Source: Mesorhizobium loti CJ3sym
GTDB taxonomy: Bacteria > Pseudomonadota > Alphaproteobacteria > Rhizobiales > Rhizobiaceae
Length of the DNA: 64,000 nt
NCBI RefSeq assembly: GCF_000472785.1
Contig: NZ_AXAL01000008.1
Span: 1-64,000 of the forward strand
Direction: 5' to 3'
The position numbers were made by a program, and so were the translations under genes. Every line of letters starts with the position of its first letter. Position 1 is the first letter of the stretch. The notes below the pieces were generated by a model. It saw only the letters and a list, made by a program, of their open reading frames with translations. It was not told the DNA's origin and ran no database searches. Of the stretch, positions 16,693 through 26,069 are shown piece after piece.

Positions 16693-18246
16693 TCAGATCA
16701 CCGCTTCGATCAGGAACGGCCCGCGCCGCGACAGAGCGCTGTCGAGCAGCGCATCGAAGCGCTCGCAGGTGTCGGCGCGCGCCGCTTCCACGCCCATGCC
16801 CTTGGCCAGCGACACCCAGTCCAGCGCGGGATGGTCGAGGTCGAGCATGCGCCTGGCGTTCTCGCCGATCGCGTTGACGCCGACATTGCGCATCTCGCCA
16901 TGCAGGATCGCGTAGGTCCGGTTGGAGAAGATGATCGTCAGCACGTCGAGATTTTCGCGAGCCTGCGTCCACAGCCCCTGCACCGTGTACATGCCGCTGC
17001 CATCGGCCTCCAGATTGATCACCTTGCGGTCGGGACAGGCGATCGCCGCTCCGGTGGCCATCGGAATGCCGCCGCCGATCGATCCGCCGGTGCCCATCAT
17101 GTAATCGTGCGACGCGGCAAAAGCCGACAGCGCGAAAAAACGCCGGGCCGAAGTGACCGCCTCGTCGCAGACGATCGCATTGTCCGGCAGTTTGCGCGCC
17201 ACCGACAGTGCGATGGCGTCGTCCGTCAGCTTGCCGCTTGGCGTTGCCTCGTCGGGAAAAGCGGTCGCGAACACGGTCTGCTGCGACGGCTTGATGCCAA
17301 GCTCGTCGCGAAGCGCTTCCAGCGCCGCATGCAAATCCTGACCATGGGCGGCGAGCGTCAGCACCTGGCAATCGTCGCGCACGAGCCGCCCCGGTTTTCC
17401 CGGATAGGCAAAGAAAGCGACCGGCTCCTTGCCGCCGACCAGCACCAGAACGTCGATATCCCGCAGGGCCGCTATTGCCGCATCGACCGGATAGGGGATG
17501 CGGGTCGGCGCGACACGTCCACGCCCGCGTTGCATGCGCGCGATCAGAACCTCGCTGAACAGGCGGACATCGCTGCCTGTCGAAATCTGCCCGGCGATCT
17601 CAAGCGCATCGGCCCGCGCCGCGCGCCCGCGAACGACCATCCCGACGCGGCCTGGAGCGGCACGGATGGCCGCTGCGATCTCGCGCACCGCATACCTGTC
17701 GATCGCAGGCGGCGATGCAAGGACGACCTTGCCTGGTGAGGCCGGATCAGCGCCGCCCCAAGCGGCATCCGCCGGCAGGATCAGCGTTGTGACACAGGGC
17801 GGCGTCAGCGAGGCGCGAAACGCCGCCTCCGTGGCCGGCTGAACGTCGGCTGGCCCCGCGATCCGGCGCACCCAGTTGGACATCGGCGCCGCAAGGCCCT
17901 CGATATCGCTGGTCAGCGGCGCGTCGAGCGGCAGGTGGTAGGAGGCATGGTCGCCAACGATGTTGATCATCGGCGTCCTGGCGCGGCGGGCGTTGTGCAT
18001 GTTGGCCAGCCCGTTGGCCAGGCCCGGACCTGTGTGCAGCAGCGTCGCGGCCGGACGGTCGGTCATGCGCGCATAGCCGTCGGCCGCACCCGTTACCACG
18101 CCTTCGAACAGGCCGAGCACGCAACGCATCTCAGGCTTACGGTCCAGCGCGGCGACAAAATGCATTTCGGATGTGCCGGGATTGGCGAAGCAGACCGTCA
18201 CATCATTGGCCAAAAGCACGTCGCACAGGACATCGGCACCATTCAT
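16693..18246 (-). CDS. Thiamine-diphosphate enzyme, acetolactate synthase-like
   Basis: A 517-residue cytoplasmic enzyme of the acetolactate synthase / benzoylformate decarboxylase superfamily. The N-terminal PYR domain has the catalytic glutamate in LGLFEGVVTGAADGYAR. The C-terminal domain carries the cofactor motif as EADGSGMYTVQGLW followed by IIFSNRTY, so the first Gly of the usual GDG is Ala. There is no FAD-binding central domain typical of true AHAS, so it is probably a decarboxylase or ligase of unknown substrate. The start at 18246 (MNGADVLCDVL) aligns with the family. Confidence 0.85.
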   Translation of the reverse strand: MNGADVLCDVLLANDVTVCFANPGTSEMHFVAALDRKPEMRCVLGLFEGVVTGAADGYARMTDRPAATLLHTGPGLANGLANMHNARRARTPMINIVGDHASYHLPLDAPLTSDIEGLAAPMSNWVRRIAGPADVQPATEAAFRASLTPPCVTTLILPADAAWGGADPASPGKVVLASPPAIDRYAVREIAAAIRAAPGRVGMVVRGRAARADALEIAGQISTGSDVRLFSEVLIARMQRGRGRVAPTRIPYPVDAAIAALRDIDVLVLVGGKEPVAFFAYPGKPGRLVRDDCQVLTLAAHGQDLHAALEALRDELGIKPSQQTVFATAFPDEATPSGKLTDDAIALSVARKLPDNAIVCDEAVTSARRFFALSAFAASHDYMMGTGGSIGGGIPMATGAAIACPDRKVINLEADGSGMYTVQGLWTQARENLDVLTIIFSNRTYAILHGEMRNVGVNAIGENARRMLDLDHPALDWVSLAKGMGVEAARADTCERFDALLDSALSRRGPFLIEAVI

Positions 18247-18364
18247 GCAATTTTTCTCCAATTCATGAAGACCAATTGCACCCAGGGATGTCCGCACGGC
18301 AATATCCCGGCCCCGCTTTTGGCATGATCCAGCGCAGGGACGGCCGAGCAGAAGTCAGCAGGGA

Positions 18365-19168
18365 TCAGCCGACCGTCGACTTCAGGAACGCTAGCGCCGC
18401 GGCGGTCAGCGCATCACCGTCTTCGCCGAAATCGTGGTTGATCGACATGTGCGTATAGGCACTGCCATCGAATAGCGTCACCTCAGTGCCGGTGGCGCGC
18501 AGGCGCTCGGCAAAGGTCTTGGAATCCTCGCCACGCCCCGATGCGCCGGAATAGGCGATGAAGGTCGGCGGATGCTTGCGGCCATCGACATAGCTCGCCG
18601 GCGACAGGGCCGCCCATTGCGACGGATCGGAAAACACCCTTGCATAGGCCCGCACCATACCGCCATTTTTCTCAAGCGCCGCGAGATCATAAGCCCTGGT
18701 GTCGTCCAGAAGCAGGCCGGCGACACCGGGCAACCCGCCGCGCATACCTGTCAAGGCGATGAGATGGCAGCCGGCCGAATGGCCCATGCCGATGATCCGG
18801 TTGGGGTCGCCGCCATGCCCGGCAATGTTGGCCCTGACATAGGCATAGGCCTTTTCGACATCGCCGGCCTGGGTGGCGACATCGGCATCGGGCAGCATGC
18901 GGTAATCGATGGAGACGAAGCAGAAACCGTTGGCGAGCAGGAAGTCCGGCTTGGCGCCCACCTGGCTGCGTTTGCCGTATTCCCAGGCGCCGCCATGGAC
19001 GAAGAAGACGACTGGGAGGTTTTTCGCGTCGTCCGGCGCATAGATATCGAGCTTGGCCTGGCCGTAGTCGAAGGTCTTGGGAGATGGCGACGACTGGCGC
19101 GCAAAAGCCGTGGCCGGCAAAAGAGCGGCCATTGACGCCAAAAGCAGGGTTCGCCGATCGATCATCAT
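18365..19168 (-). CDS. Alpha/beta hydrolase, secreted carboxylesterase-like
   Basis: A 267-residue protein. The N-terminus MMIDRRTLLLASMAALLPA has an arginine pair ahead of a hydrophobic stretch and may be exported by Tat. VVFFVHGGAWEYG is the oxyanion-hole HGG motif, GMGHSAGC holds the nucleophile serine, and a His near THMSINHDF can complete the triad. This fits esterase/lipase or kynurenine-formamidase-like enzymes. AGGAGA lies 7 bp before ATG 19168, which fixes the start. Confidence 0.88.
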   Translation of the reverse strand: MMIDRRTLLLASMAALLPATAFARQSSPSPKTFDYGQAKLDIYAPDDAKNLPVVFFVHGGAWEYGKRSQVGAKPDFLLANGFCFVSIDYRMLPDADVATQAGDVEKAYAYVRANIAGHGGDPNRIIGMGHSAGCHLIALTGMRGGLPGVAGLLLDDTRAYDLAALEKNGGMVRAYARVFSDPSQWAALSPASYVDGRKHPPTFIAYSGASGRGEDSKTFAERLRATGTEVTLFDGSAYTHMSINHDFGEDGDALTAAALAFLKSTVG

Positions 19169-19250
19169 TTTCTCCTGGCCGCCCCAGCGCAAAATGCACC
19201 GTGATGCCGCGAAGTTCCAATGAAGGATTGGTAACATAGCCGCCGGGCCG

Positions 19251-20135
19251 CTACGCGACGGGCCTGATCCTTACTCTGGCAATGCGGTTCTTGTCGCGCT
19301 TCATGACAATGAAGCGCTTGCCGTGAAAGGTGAAGGCCTGCTTTTCCTCGGGGATTGACTGCGCCTCGTGGATGACGAGGCCGGCAATGGTGGTCGCTTC
19401 CTCGTCCGGCAGGTTCCAGTCCAGCGCACGGTTCAGGTCGCGGATTGGCACCGTGCCGTCGACGACGACGGAGCCATCCGCCTCCTGCTTGACGCCCTGG
19501 ATGTCGACATCGTGCTCGTCGGCGATTTCGCCGACGATCTCCTCGATGATGTCCTCCAGCGTCACCAGCCCTTCGACTTCGCCATATTCATCGACGACGA
19601 TGGCGAAATGCGCCTTGCGGCGCAGGAAGGCATTGAGCTGCTCCTGCAACGTCGTGGTGTCAGGCACGAACCACGGCTTGGAGGCGATCTTCATCACGTC
19701 GATCCTGGAAAAGTCGTTGCCGACTTCGTTCAGCGCACGCAGCAAATCCTTGGCGTGCAGCACGCCGACAATGTTGTCGAGCGAGCCCTTCCACAGCGGC
19801 ATGCGGGTGTGCGGGCTCTGCAGGATCTCGCGCACCACGGCTTCTGGCGGATTGTCGGCATTGACCGAACGCATGTTGGTGCGATGCACCATGATATCGG
19901 AGACTTCAAGTTCGGCCAGATCGAACAGGCCACCGACGCGGTCGCGGTCCTCGCGCACCACCTGGCCGTCACGGCGGAAATCGTCGACCGCACCGCGCAA
20001 TTCGGCCTCGCTCGAGCGCTGCGGCTCGATGCGCGACAGCTCGTAGCCGAACACGGCAAGCAGGCGCGTGCGCACGGCAACGAACAGCAGGATGAGGATG
20101 GCAAGGACGGCGACGACTGTCCAGCCGGTGTCCAT
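19251..20135 (-). CDS. CorC/HlyC-like CBS-domain protein lacking the DUF21 domain
   Basis: A 294-residue protein. After one N-terminal membrane helix (WTVVAVLAILILLFVAV) the sequence goes straight to ELRGAVDDFRRDGQVV, the region that normally follows a four-helix DUF21 membrane domain. Two CBS motifs follow (DIMVHRTNM to GVLHAKDLL, and WFVPDTTTL to LVTLEDIIEEIVGEI), then the CorC_HlyC domain. Full-length relatives have about 430 residues, so roughly 140 are missing in frame. The 1-bp gap to aroB suggests cotranscription. Whether it still works in metal transport is unknown. Confidence 0.88.
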   Translation of the reverse strand: MDTGWTVVAVLAILILLFVAVRTRLLAVFGYELSRIEPQRSSEAELRGAVDDFRRDGQVVREDRDRVGGLFDLAELEVSDIMVHRTNMRSVNADNPPEAVVREILQSPHTRMPLWKGSLDNIVGVLHAKDLLRALNEVGNDFSRIDVMKIASKPWFVPDTTTLQEQLNAFLRRKAHFAIVVDEYGEVEGLVTLEDIIEEIVGEIADEHDVDIQGVKQEADGSVVVDGTVPIRDLNRALDWNLPDEEATTIAGLVIHEAQSIPEEKQAFTFHGKRFIVMKRDKNRIARVRIRPVA

Positions 20136-20136
20136 C

Positions 20137-21273
20137 TCAGCCGGCTTTCGCGTTGGCTGGATGATTTTCGCCGAGGAACGCCAGCACTTCCGAGGCCGGT
20201 ACATCCTTGGCGATAAAGGCCTGGCCGATGCCGCGTGTCAGGATGAAGGTCAGCGCCCCGCGCGACACCTTCTTGTCCTGGCTGATGAAGGAAAGCAGCG
20301 CCTCGGCATCGGGCAAATCGCCTGGAATATCGGCCATCCGCCAGGGCAGGCCGACGGCACGCAGATGCGCCTCGACGCGTGCCGCGTCGTCGGGGCTGGC
20401 CAGATTGAGCCGCGAGGAGAACCGATGCGCCAGCGCCATGCCGATGGCGACGCCTTCGCCATGGACGAGGCGAGCCCCGTCATACTGCGTGGCGGCTTCG
20501 AGCGCATGGCCGAATGTGTGGCCAAGATTGAGCAGGGCGCGGTCGCCGGTTTCGAACTCGTCGCGCGCGACGACATCGGCCTTGGCGCGGCAGGCCTCGG
20601 CAATCGCCTGCGCCCTTTCCGGCCCGCCAGCGAAAACTTGTCTCCAGTTCGCTTCCAGCCAGCCAAAAAACTCCGGCCGGTCGATCAGCCCGTATTTGGC
20701 GAGCTCGGCATAGCCGGCGCGGAATTCTCGGATCGGCAGCGTGTCGAGCACTTGCGTGTCGGCCAGCACCAGCTTCGGCTGCAGGAAAACGCCGACGAGG
20801 TTCTTGCCGCGCGGGCTGTTGATGCCGGTCTTGCCACCGACGGAGGAATCGACCTGCGCCAGCAGCGAGGTCGGGATCTGAACGAAATTCATGCCACGCC
20901 GCACAATGCCGGCGGCAAAACCGGTGAGATCGCCGATGACGCCGCCGCCAAGCGCGATGACGACGTCGCCGCGCTCCAGCCTGGCTGCCAGCAAGCCATC
21001 GACCACCGTCTCGAGATGGGCAAAGCTCTTGGTTTTCTCGCCCGGCGGCATCGTGATGACGGTGGGCTGGATGCCACCCTTCTCAAGCCCGGCCTTCAGC
21101 GTACCCAGATGCGCGGCAGCGACATTCTCGTCGGTGACGACGGCAGCGCGTGTGCCCGGCAGCCGGTGCGAAATCTCGGCGCCCGCGCGGGATAACAATC
21201 CTGAACCGATCAATATGTCGTAGGCCCGGTCGCCAAGCCCGACTTCGACGGTGACGGGCTGATCCGCGCTCAC
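20137..21273 (-). CDS. aroB: 3-dehydroquinate synthase
   Basis: A 378-residue enzyme that converts DAHP to 3-dehydroquinate, the second step of the shikimate pathway, in the cytoplasm with NAD and a divalent metal. The dinucleotide-binding [32 protein letters not shown] and the metal ligand region [11 protein letters not shown] are all present. The start is GTG at 21273, overlapping the aroK stop by 4 bp (GTGA), as expected for translational coupling. Confidence 0.97.
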   Translation of the reverse strand: MSADQPVTVEVGLGDRAYDILIGSGLLSRAGAEISHRLPGTRAAVVTDENVAAAHLGTLKAGLEKGGIQPTVITMPPGEKTKSFAHLETVVDGLLAARLERGDVVIALGGGVIGDLTGFAAGIVRRGMNFVQIPTSLLAQVDSSVGGKTGINSPRGKNLVGVFLQPKLVLADTQVLDTLPIREFRAGYAELAKYGLIDRPEFFGWLEANWRQVFAGGPERAQAIAEACRAKADVVARDEFETGDRALLNLGHTFGHALEAATQYDGARLVHGEGVAIGMALAHRFSSRLNLASPDDAARVEAHLRAVGLPWRMADIPGDLPDAEALLSFISQDKKVSRGALTFILTRGIGQAFIAKDVPASEVLAFLGENHPANAKAG

Positions 21274-21881
21274 GATTCGACCTCGCCCGTCGCTGCAATT
21301 TCATCGATGCCGAAATGCCGGCACAGTGCGTCCAGCACCTCGGCGGCGATGACTTCCTTGCGGTCGTCGCGGGTCGGCACGGTGACATCGGCGGTCGCAT
21401 AGACCGGATAGCGCTCTCCCATCAACCGCTCCAGCACGGCGCGGGGATCAGCACTTTTCAAAAGCGGCCGGTTCTGCTTCTTCGAAACCCGCTCCATCAG
21501 CAGGTCGAGTTCGGCCTTCAGCCACACCGACACGCCGTGCGCGGCGATGGCCTCGCGCGTCTGTGCATTCATGAAGGCGCCGCCGCCGGTCGACAGCACC
21601 TGTGGACCGTTCTCCAGCACGCGCAGGATGACGCGCTGTTCCAGCGCCCTGAACTCGGTCTCGCCATAGCGCTCGAACAGCTCCGGCACGGTCATGCGCG
21701 AGACGCTCTCGATCTCCTGATCGCTATCGATGAAAGGCAGCGAAAGCATTGTCGCCACCTTGCGGCCGATCGCCGTCTTGCCGGCGCCCATCAGGCCGAC
21801 AAAGACGATGGTCCGGCTACCCAGCCGGCCAAGCAGCGCGGCGTGGGTCTCGCCTGGAGGATTTGCCTGGTGCGCGTTCAT
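21270..21881 (-). CDS. aroK: Shikimate kinase
   Basis: A 203-residue enzyme that phosphorylates shikimate with ATP. Walker [14 protein letters not shown], the shikimate-binding [22 protein letters not shown] and the lid region RPLL are visible. The start at 21881 ([11 protein letters not shown]) fits the family; further in-frame ATGs at 21920 and 21953 would add an unconserved leader. It forms an operon with aroB and the CorC-like gene. Confidence 0.96.
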   Translation of the reverse strand: MNAHQANPPGETHAALLGRLGSRTIVFVGLMGAGKTAIGRKVATMLSLPFIDSDQEIESVSRMTVPELFERYGETEFRALEQRVILRVLENGPQVLSTGGGAFMNAQTREAIAAHGVSVWLKAELDLLMERVSKKQNRPLLKSADPRAVLERLMGERYPVYATADVTVPTRDDRKEVIAAEVLDALCRHFGIDEIAATGEVES

Positions 21882-22092
21882 CAGCTGTTTCTTGGACCCT
21901 CTTTGCCGGCGTATCGACATGAAAAGCCCGTTTGCGTCAAGCGCGCCGAGCACAGGGGAGCCTATATCGGCCGGGAGATGCCTGCATCAGAAGTTGCTAA
22001 CAAGCCTCTGCTTCTTCCTTGAATTGGTCGGATTGGCGTCCCATAAGGGCACAGGGCTTGGAAACGCAGAACAAGAAGACGAGCGAAAATTG

Positions 22093-22245
22093 ATGCCGAC
22101 ACTGTTTCGCTTTGTCGTGACCCTCGCGATTCTGGCCGGCATTGCCTATGGTACGATGTTCGCGCTGGTGATGTTCGTCGAGCCAAAAAAAGCCGAGATG
22201 AGCGTGCGCATCCCGCAGGAAAAGCTCAATCCCAAGAAAAACTGA
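22093..22245 (+). CDS. Small single-span membrane protein
   Basis: A 50-residue protein with one membrane helix (FVVTLAILAGIAYGTMFALVM) and a charged tail ending LNPKKN. It lies 24 bp ahead of xerD in the same direction and such a small gene is found at this place in related genomes as far as I recall. No function is known. Confidence 0.7.
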   Translation: MPTLFRFVVTLAILAGIAYGTMFALVMFVEPKKAEMSVRIPQEKLNPKKN

Positions 22246-22269
22246 TCCGCGAAGACTGACCAACAGGAC

Positions 22270-23187
22270 ATGAACAGCGCCGCCCGCATCGAAGCCTTCC
22301 TGGAAATGATGAGCGCCGAGCGCGGCGCTGCCGAAAACACGCTTTCCTCCTATCGCCGCGACCTTGAAGATGCTTCGAGCGGGATCGATGGCGGGCTTGC
22401 CGGAGCGGTCGCCGCCGATATCCGCGCCTATCTCGACGACATTGCCGCGCGCGGCTTCGCTTCGACCTCGCAGGCGCGCAAACTGTCGGCGATCCGTCAG
22501 TTCTTCAAGTTCCTCTATTCCGAGGGCCTGCGCACCGATGACCCGACCGGCACGCTGGACAGCCCGAAAAAGGGCCGCCCGCTGCCCAAGACGATGAGCG
22601 AGGCCGAGACCGGGCGGCTGATCGACCGCGCCGCACAGGAAGCCGGTGACGCCGGGCTCGGCTACGCTGACAGTCTGGCAGCACTTCGCCTGCACGCACT
22701 GGTCGAGGTGCTCTACGCCACCGGTTTGCGCGTTTCCGAGCTGGTGGGCCTGCCGGTCACGGTGGCGCAGCGCGACGACCGTTTCTTCATGGTGCGCGGC
22801 AAGGGCGACAAGGAACGCATGGTGCCGCTCTCGGCCAAGGCGCGGGTGGCGATGAAGACCTGGCTAGCCGCCCGCGCCAAAGTGCCCGCTTTCGCCGACA
22901 GCCCGTTCCTGTTTCCGGCAGCGTCCGACAGCGGCTATCTCTCGCGCCAGGTCTTTGCCCGCGACCTGAAGGGGCTGGCGGCGCGGGCCGGCATCGCCTC
23001 GGCGAAGATATCGCCGCACGTGCTGCGCCATGCTTTCGCCAGCCATCTCTTGCAGAACGGTGCCGATCTCAGGGCCGTGCAGCAGCTGCTTGGCCATGCC
23101 GACATATCGACGACACAGATTTACACCCATGTGCTGGAAGAGCGGCTGGTGCGGCTGGTCAACGATCATCATCCGCTTGCCGACTAG
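22270..23187 (+). CDS. xerD: Site-specific tyrosine recombinase XerD
   Basis: A 305-residue recombinase that, with XerC, resolves chromosome dimers at dif. The N-terminal SAM-like domain contains [12 protein letters not shown]. The catalytic set is visible: Arg in [24 protein letters not shown] with His-x-x-Arg, [16 protein letters not shown] with His and the nucleophile Tyr. AGGA lies 5 bp before ATG 22270. It is placed next to aroK and accA, which fits a housekeeping Xer protein rather than a phage integrase. Confidence 0.96.
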   Translation: MNSAARIEAFLEMMSAERGAAENTLSSYRRDLEDASSGIDGGLAGAVAADIRAYLDDIAARGFASTSQARKLSAIRQFFKFLYSEGLRTDDPTGTLDSPKKGRPLPKTMSEAETGRLIDRAAQEAGDAGLGYADSLAALRLHALVEVLYATGLRVSELVGLPVTVAQRDDRFFMVRGKGDKERMVPLSAKARVAMKTWLAARAKVPAFADSPFLFPAASDSGYLSRQVFARDLKGLAARAGIASAKISPHVLRHAFASHLLQNGADLRAVQQLLGHADISTTQIYTHVLEERLVRLVNDHHPLAD

Positions 23188-23285
23188 GCCTCATATCGCT
23201 ATGTGAGGACGACATTTCACCGCCCGGAGCCTTGGTTTCAATGGTTCCGCAGTCCTTGCCTTCCGACGTATCGGTCCGCCCAAGC

Positions 23286-24236
23286 ATGTACAATTACCTC
23301 GATTTCGAAAAGCCGGTGCAGGATCTTGAGCTCAAGATCCTCGAGCTCAAGAAGCTTGCCGAGAATGGCGAGGCGGTCGACGTCGCCGATGAGATCGCCA
23401 GGCTCGAGAAGCGTTCCCACGACGCGCTGCGCGAACTCTACAAGGCGCTGACGCCGTGGCAGAAGGTGCAGGTGGCGCGCCATTCCGACAGGCCGCACTG
23501 CGTCGACTACATCAAGGGCCTGTTCAGCGATTTCACGCCGCTCGCCGGTGACCGCAATTTCGGCGAGGACCAGGCGATCGTCGGCGGTTTTGCCCGCTTT
23601 CGCGGCGAGCCTATTGCGATCATCGGCCAGGAAAAGGGTTCGGACACGACGAGCCGCCTGAAACACAATTTCGGTTCCGTGCGCCCTGAGGGCTATCGCA
23701 AGGCGGTGCGTTTGATGGAGCTTGCCGACCGTTTCAAGATCCCGCTTCTGACCTTGGTCGACACCGCTGGCGCCTATCCCGGCGTCAGTGCGGAAGAACG
23801 TGGCCAGGCCGAAGCGATCGCGCGCTCGACCTCTGCCTGCCTTGGCCTGAAAGTGCCGTCGATCTCGGTGGTCATCGGCGAAGGCGGTTCAGGCGGCGCC
23901 ATCGCCATCGCCACCGCTAACCGCGTCTACATGCTCGAACATGCCATCTATTCGGTGATTTCGCCTGAGGGTGCGGCCTCGATCCTATGGCGAGACACCA
24001 CCCGCCTGAAGGATGCGGCGACCAATATGAAGATCACCGCGCAGGACCTCCTGCAGATGAAGGTCATCGACGCCATCATCCCCGAGCCGATGGGCGGCGC
24101 CCAGCGTGCGCCCGAAACGGTGATTGCCGCGACCGGTGACCTCATCGCCAAGACGATGAAGGAATTTGCCGGCGCCAACACCGATTTTCGCGAGCAGCGC
24201 CGCGAAAAATACCTGGCGATGGGCCGCAGTCTTTAA
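23286..24236 (+). CDS. accA: Acetyl-CoA carboxylase carboxyltransferase subunit alpha
   Basis: A 316-residue protein, the usual length. With AccD it transfers the carboxyl group from biotin to acetyl-CoA in the first committed step of fatty acid synthesis. Recognisable parts are NYLDFEKPVQDLE, IIGQEKG, NFGSVRPEGYRKA, LVDTAGAYPG, IGEGGSGGA and the oxyanion region SPEGAASILW. MYNYLDFEK at 23286 is the conserved start; an ATG at 23232 would add 18 unconserved residues. Confidence 0.97.
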   Translation: MYNYLDFEKPVQDLELKILELKKLAENGEAVDVADEIARLEKRSHDALRELYKALTPWQKVQVARHSDRPHCVDYIKGLFSDFTPLAGDRNFGEDQAIVGGFARFRGEPIAIIGQEKGSDTTSRLKHNFGSVRPEGYRKAVRLMELADRFKIPLLTLVDTAGAYPGVSAEERGQAEAIARSTSACLGLKVPSISVVIGEGGSGGAIAIATANRVYMLEHAIYSVISPEGAASILWRDTTRLKDAATNMKITAQDLLQMKVIDAIIPEPMGGAQRAPETVIAATGDLIAKTMKEFAGANTDFREQRREKYLAMGRSL

Positions 24237-24341
24237 CTGCCCCTTGATGGGAAAAGGCCGTGGGAAGCCCGCCTGCCCTGGTCAATGTGGCGGCGATGAG
24301 CAATTTCGCCACAAAAATGCCGTCGCATTCGGGTCAATAAA

Positions 24342-24397
24342 GTTGCCGTGAGGGTTTGGGAAATTGCCGTGAGCGGTTGGTCGAAGCTTGCGGTAAG
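24342..24397. repeat. Short direct repeats ahead of the L,D-transpeptidase gene
   Basis: TTGCCGTGAG occurs at 24343-24352 and again at 24364-24373, 21 bp apart, with a weaker copy (TTGCGGTAAG) at 24388-24397. The 260 bp between accA and the next gene hold no other gene. The spacing suits binding of a regulator on one face of the helix. Confidence 0.5.
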
Positions 24398-24496
24398 GAA
24401 TTTTCAAGGTTAACGGGCTTACGGTCCGTCGGTGTTCAGCATGCGGGTTCGGCGGCTACGACGCCATTGGCCCGAGAGAAAGACATAGCCTTATCC

Positions 24497-25816
24497 ATGT
24501 TTGCCAAGCTTGCCCGTACCGGTGTCCTCATCAGCTCGATAGTCGTTGCCGGCTGCAATGATTCGTCGATGAAGGACTTTGCCCCGGAAGCCAACAAGCC
24601 GCTGCCGGACAAGATCCTGGCCGACATGAAGGCCAAGGGCATGATCCGCACCTCCTCGGTGATGGCCCGCATCTTCAAGGAAGAGGGCAAGCTCGAAATC
24701 TGGAAGGCCAAGACCAACGGCCGCTACGACATGGTGGCGAGCTACGACATCTGCAAATGGTCGGGCAAGCTCGGCCCCAAATACACCGAGGGCGACCGCC
24801 AGGCGCCGGAAGGCTTCTATACGGTGCGTCCGGCGCAGATGAACCCGCGCTCGAACTACCATCTGTCCTTCAACATCGGCTTTCCAAACGCTTACGACAA
24901 GGCCAATGGCCGCACCGGCCAAAACCTGATGGTGCACGGCGCCTGCTCGTCGTCGGGCTGCTATTCGATGACCGATGCGCAGATCGAGCAGATCTATGCC
25001 TTCGGCCGTGATGCCTTCCAGGGTGGGCAGACCGAGTTCCAGGTCGAGGCCTTTCCATTCCGCATGACCGCCGCCAACATGGCGCGCTACCGCAACGACC
25101 CGAACTACGAGTTCTGGAAGATGCTGAAGGTCGGCTACGACAATTTCGAGGTCACCAAGGTGCCGCCGAAGGTCGATGTCTGCGAGAAGCGCTATGTCTT
25201 CAACCAGGTTGCCGCCGACGGCCAGACCTTCGATCCGACAGGTCCCTGCCCGGCAACCACCCAGCCGGATTCGCTGAAGAGCGCCTACAATGCCTATCAG
25301 AGCACCTATGACGCGGCGTTCAACAGCGCGCTCAAGGCCAGCGTGCCGCCACCCAAGCCGACCATCGCCGGCGTCAAGGAAGCCAGCATCGTCTCCGACT
25401 GGTCGAAGCGCCGGGCGCGAGGCGAGCGCGTGCCGATCGATCCGCCGTCGCTCAATTCCAATGGCACGGTAACCGAGACGGCGCGCATGGGCCGCATCGA
25501 TTCACCGGCCGGTCGCAAGATGGCGGCACTTGATGCCGAGAACGCCGCGAAGAAGAAGGCCGAGGAACAGAGGCTGGCCGCCATAGAGGCCGCCAAGCAG
25601 GCCAAGGAAGCCGCCAAGGCCCAGGCGCTCGCCGAAAAGGAAGCGGCCAAGGCTGAAAAGGAAGCAGCCAAGGCCGCCAAGGAAGCGCCGGTCGCCACAG
25701 CCACCATCGCGGCGCCGGCCGAAGCTGCCCCGGCGGCCGAGACGCAGGCTGCGAACGCCGATGAGAGCCGGGTGACCAAGCTCAAGAACAAGTTGCTCGG
25801 CATGTTCGGCGGCTGA
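24497..25816 (+). CDS. L,D-transpeptidase family lipoprotein (YafK-like)
   Basis: A 439-residue protein. The N-terminus ends in VVAGC, a lipobox-like site, so it is probably a lipoprotein anchored in an envelope membrane. The YkuD catalytic motif is LMVHGACSSSGCYSMTDAQ (about residues 145-165), with the active Cys after SSSG. This family crosslinks murein or attaches or releases proteins from it; YafK cleaves the Lpp-peptidoglycan bond in E. coli. The last 130 residues are Ala/Lys/Glu-rich, likely a long coiled coil. ATG 24497 is selected because it gives the signal peptide. Confidence 0.9.
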   Translation: MFAKLARTGVLISSIVVAGCNDSSMKDFAPEANKPLPDKILADMKAKGMIRTSSVMARIFKEEGKLEIWKAKTNGRYDMVASYDICKWSGKLGPKYTEGDRQAPEGFYTVRPAQMNPRSNYHLSFNIGFPNAYDKANGRTGQNLMVHGACSSSGCYSMTDAQIEQIYAFGRDAFQGGQTEFQVEAFPFRMTAANMARYRNDPNYEFWKMLKVGYDNFEVTKVPPKVDVCEKRYVFNQVAADGQTFDPTGPCPATTQPDSLKSAYNAYQSTYDAAFNSALKASVPPPKPTIAGVKEASIVSDWSKRRARGERVPIDPPSLNSNGTVTETARMGRIDSPAGRKMAALDAENAAKKKAEEQRLAAIEAAKQAKEAAKAQALAEKEAAKAEKEAAKAAKEAPVATATIAAPAEAAPAAETQAANADESRVTKLKNKLLGMFGG

Positions 25817-25823
25817 GCCTGTC

Positions 25824-26066
25824 GTGGCCGAGGCTACCGCTATCTATGACCTCAAGGGCCTGAACTGCCCGCTTCCGGTGCTCAAGGCGAAAAAGCGCCT
25901 GGCCGGGATGCAGCCGGGCAGTCGGCTGTGGCTCGAAACTACCGATCCGCTCGCTGTCATCGATATCCCGGCATTCTGTGCCGACAGCGGCCATCATCTG
26001 GTGGAATCGTCGCCCGTCTCCGGCGGGCATCGATTTCTGGTCGAGCGCGGCGTGCGTAGCGCGTAG
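25824..26066 (+). CDS. TusA-like sulfurtransferase
   Basis: An 80-residue protein beginning at GTG 25824, 7 bp after the L,D-transpeptidase stop. LKGLNCPLPVLKAKKRLAG is the TusA/SirA signature with the active Cys in CPxP, and the rest has the beta-alpha-beta fold. Such proteins carry persulfide sulfur for tRNA modification or cofactor synthesis. It could also be a non-tRNA member of the family. It meets the convergent COG0523 gene after 3 bp. Confidence 0.9.
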   Translation: MAEATAIYDLKGLNCPLPVLKAKKRLAGMQPGSRLWLETTDPLAVIDIPAFCADSGHHLVESSPVSGGHRFLVERGVRSA

Positions 26067-26069
26067 GCG

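Noticed and set aside
22270-23187. Phage or island integrase
   Set aside because: Full-length XerD in a core context (aroK, accA) with no att repeats or phage genes.
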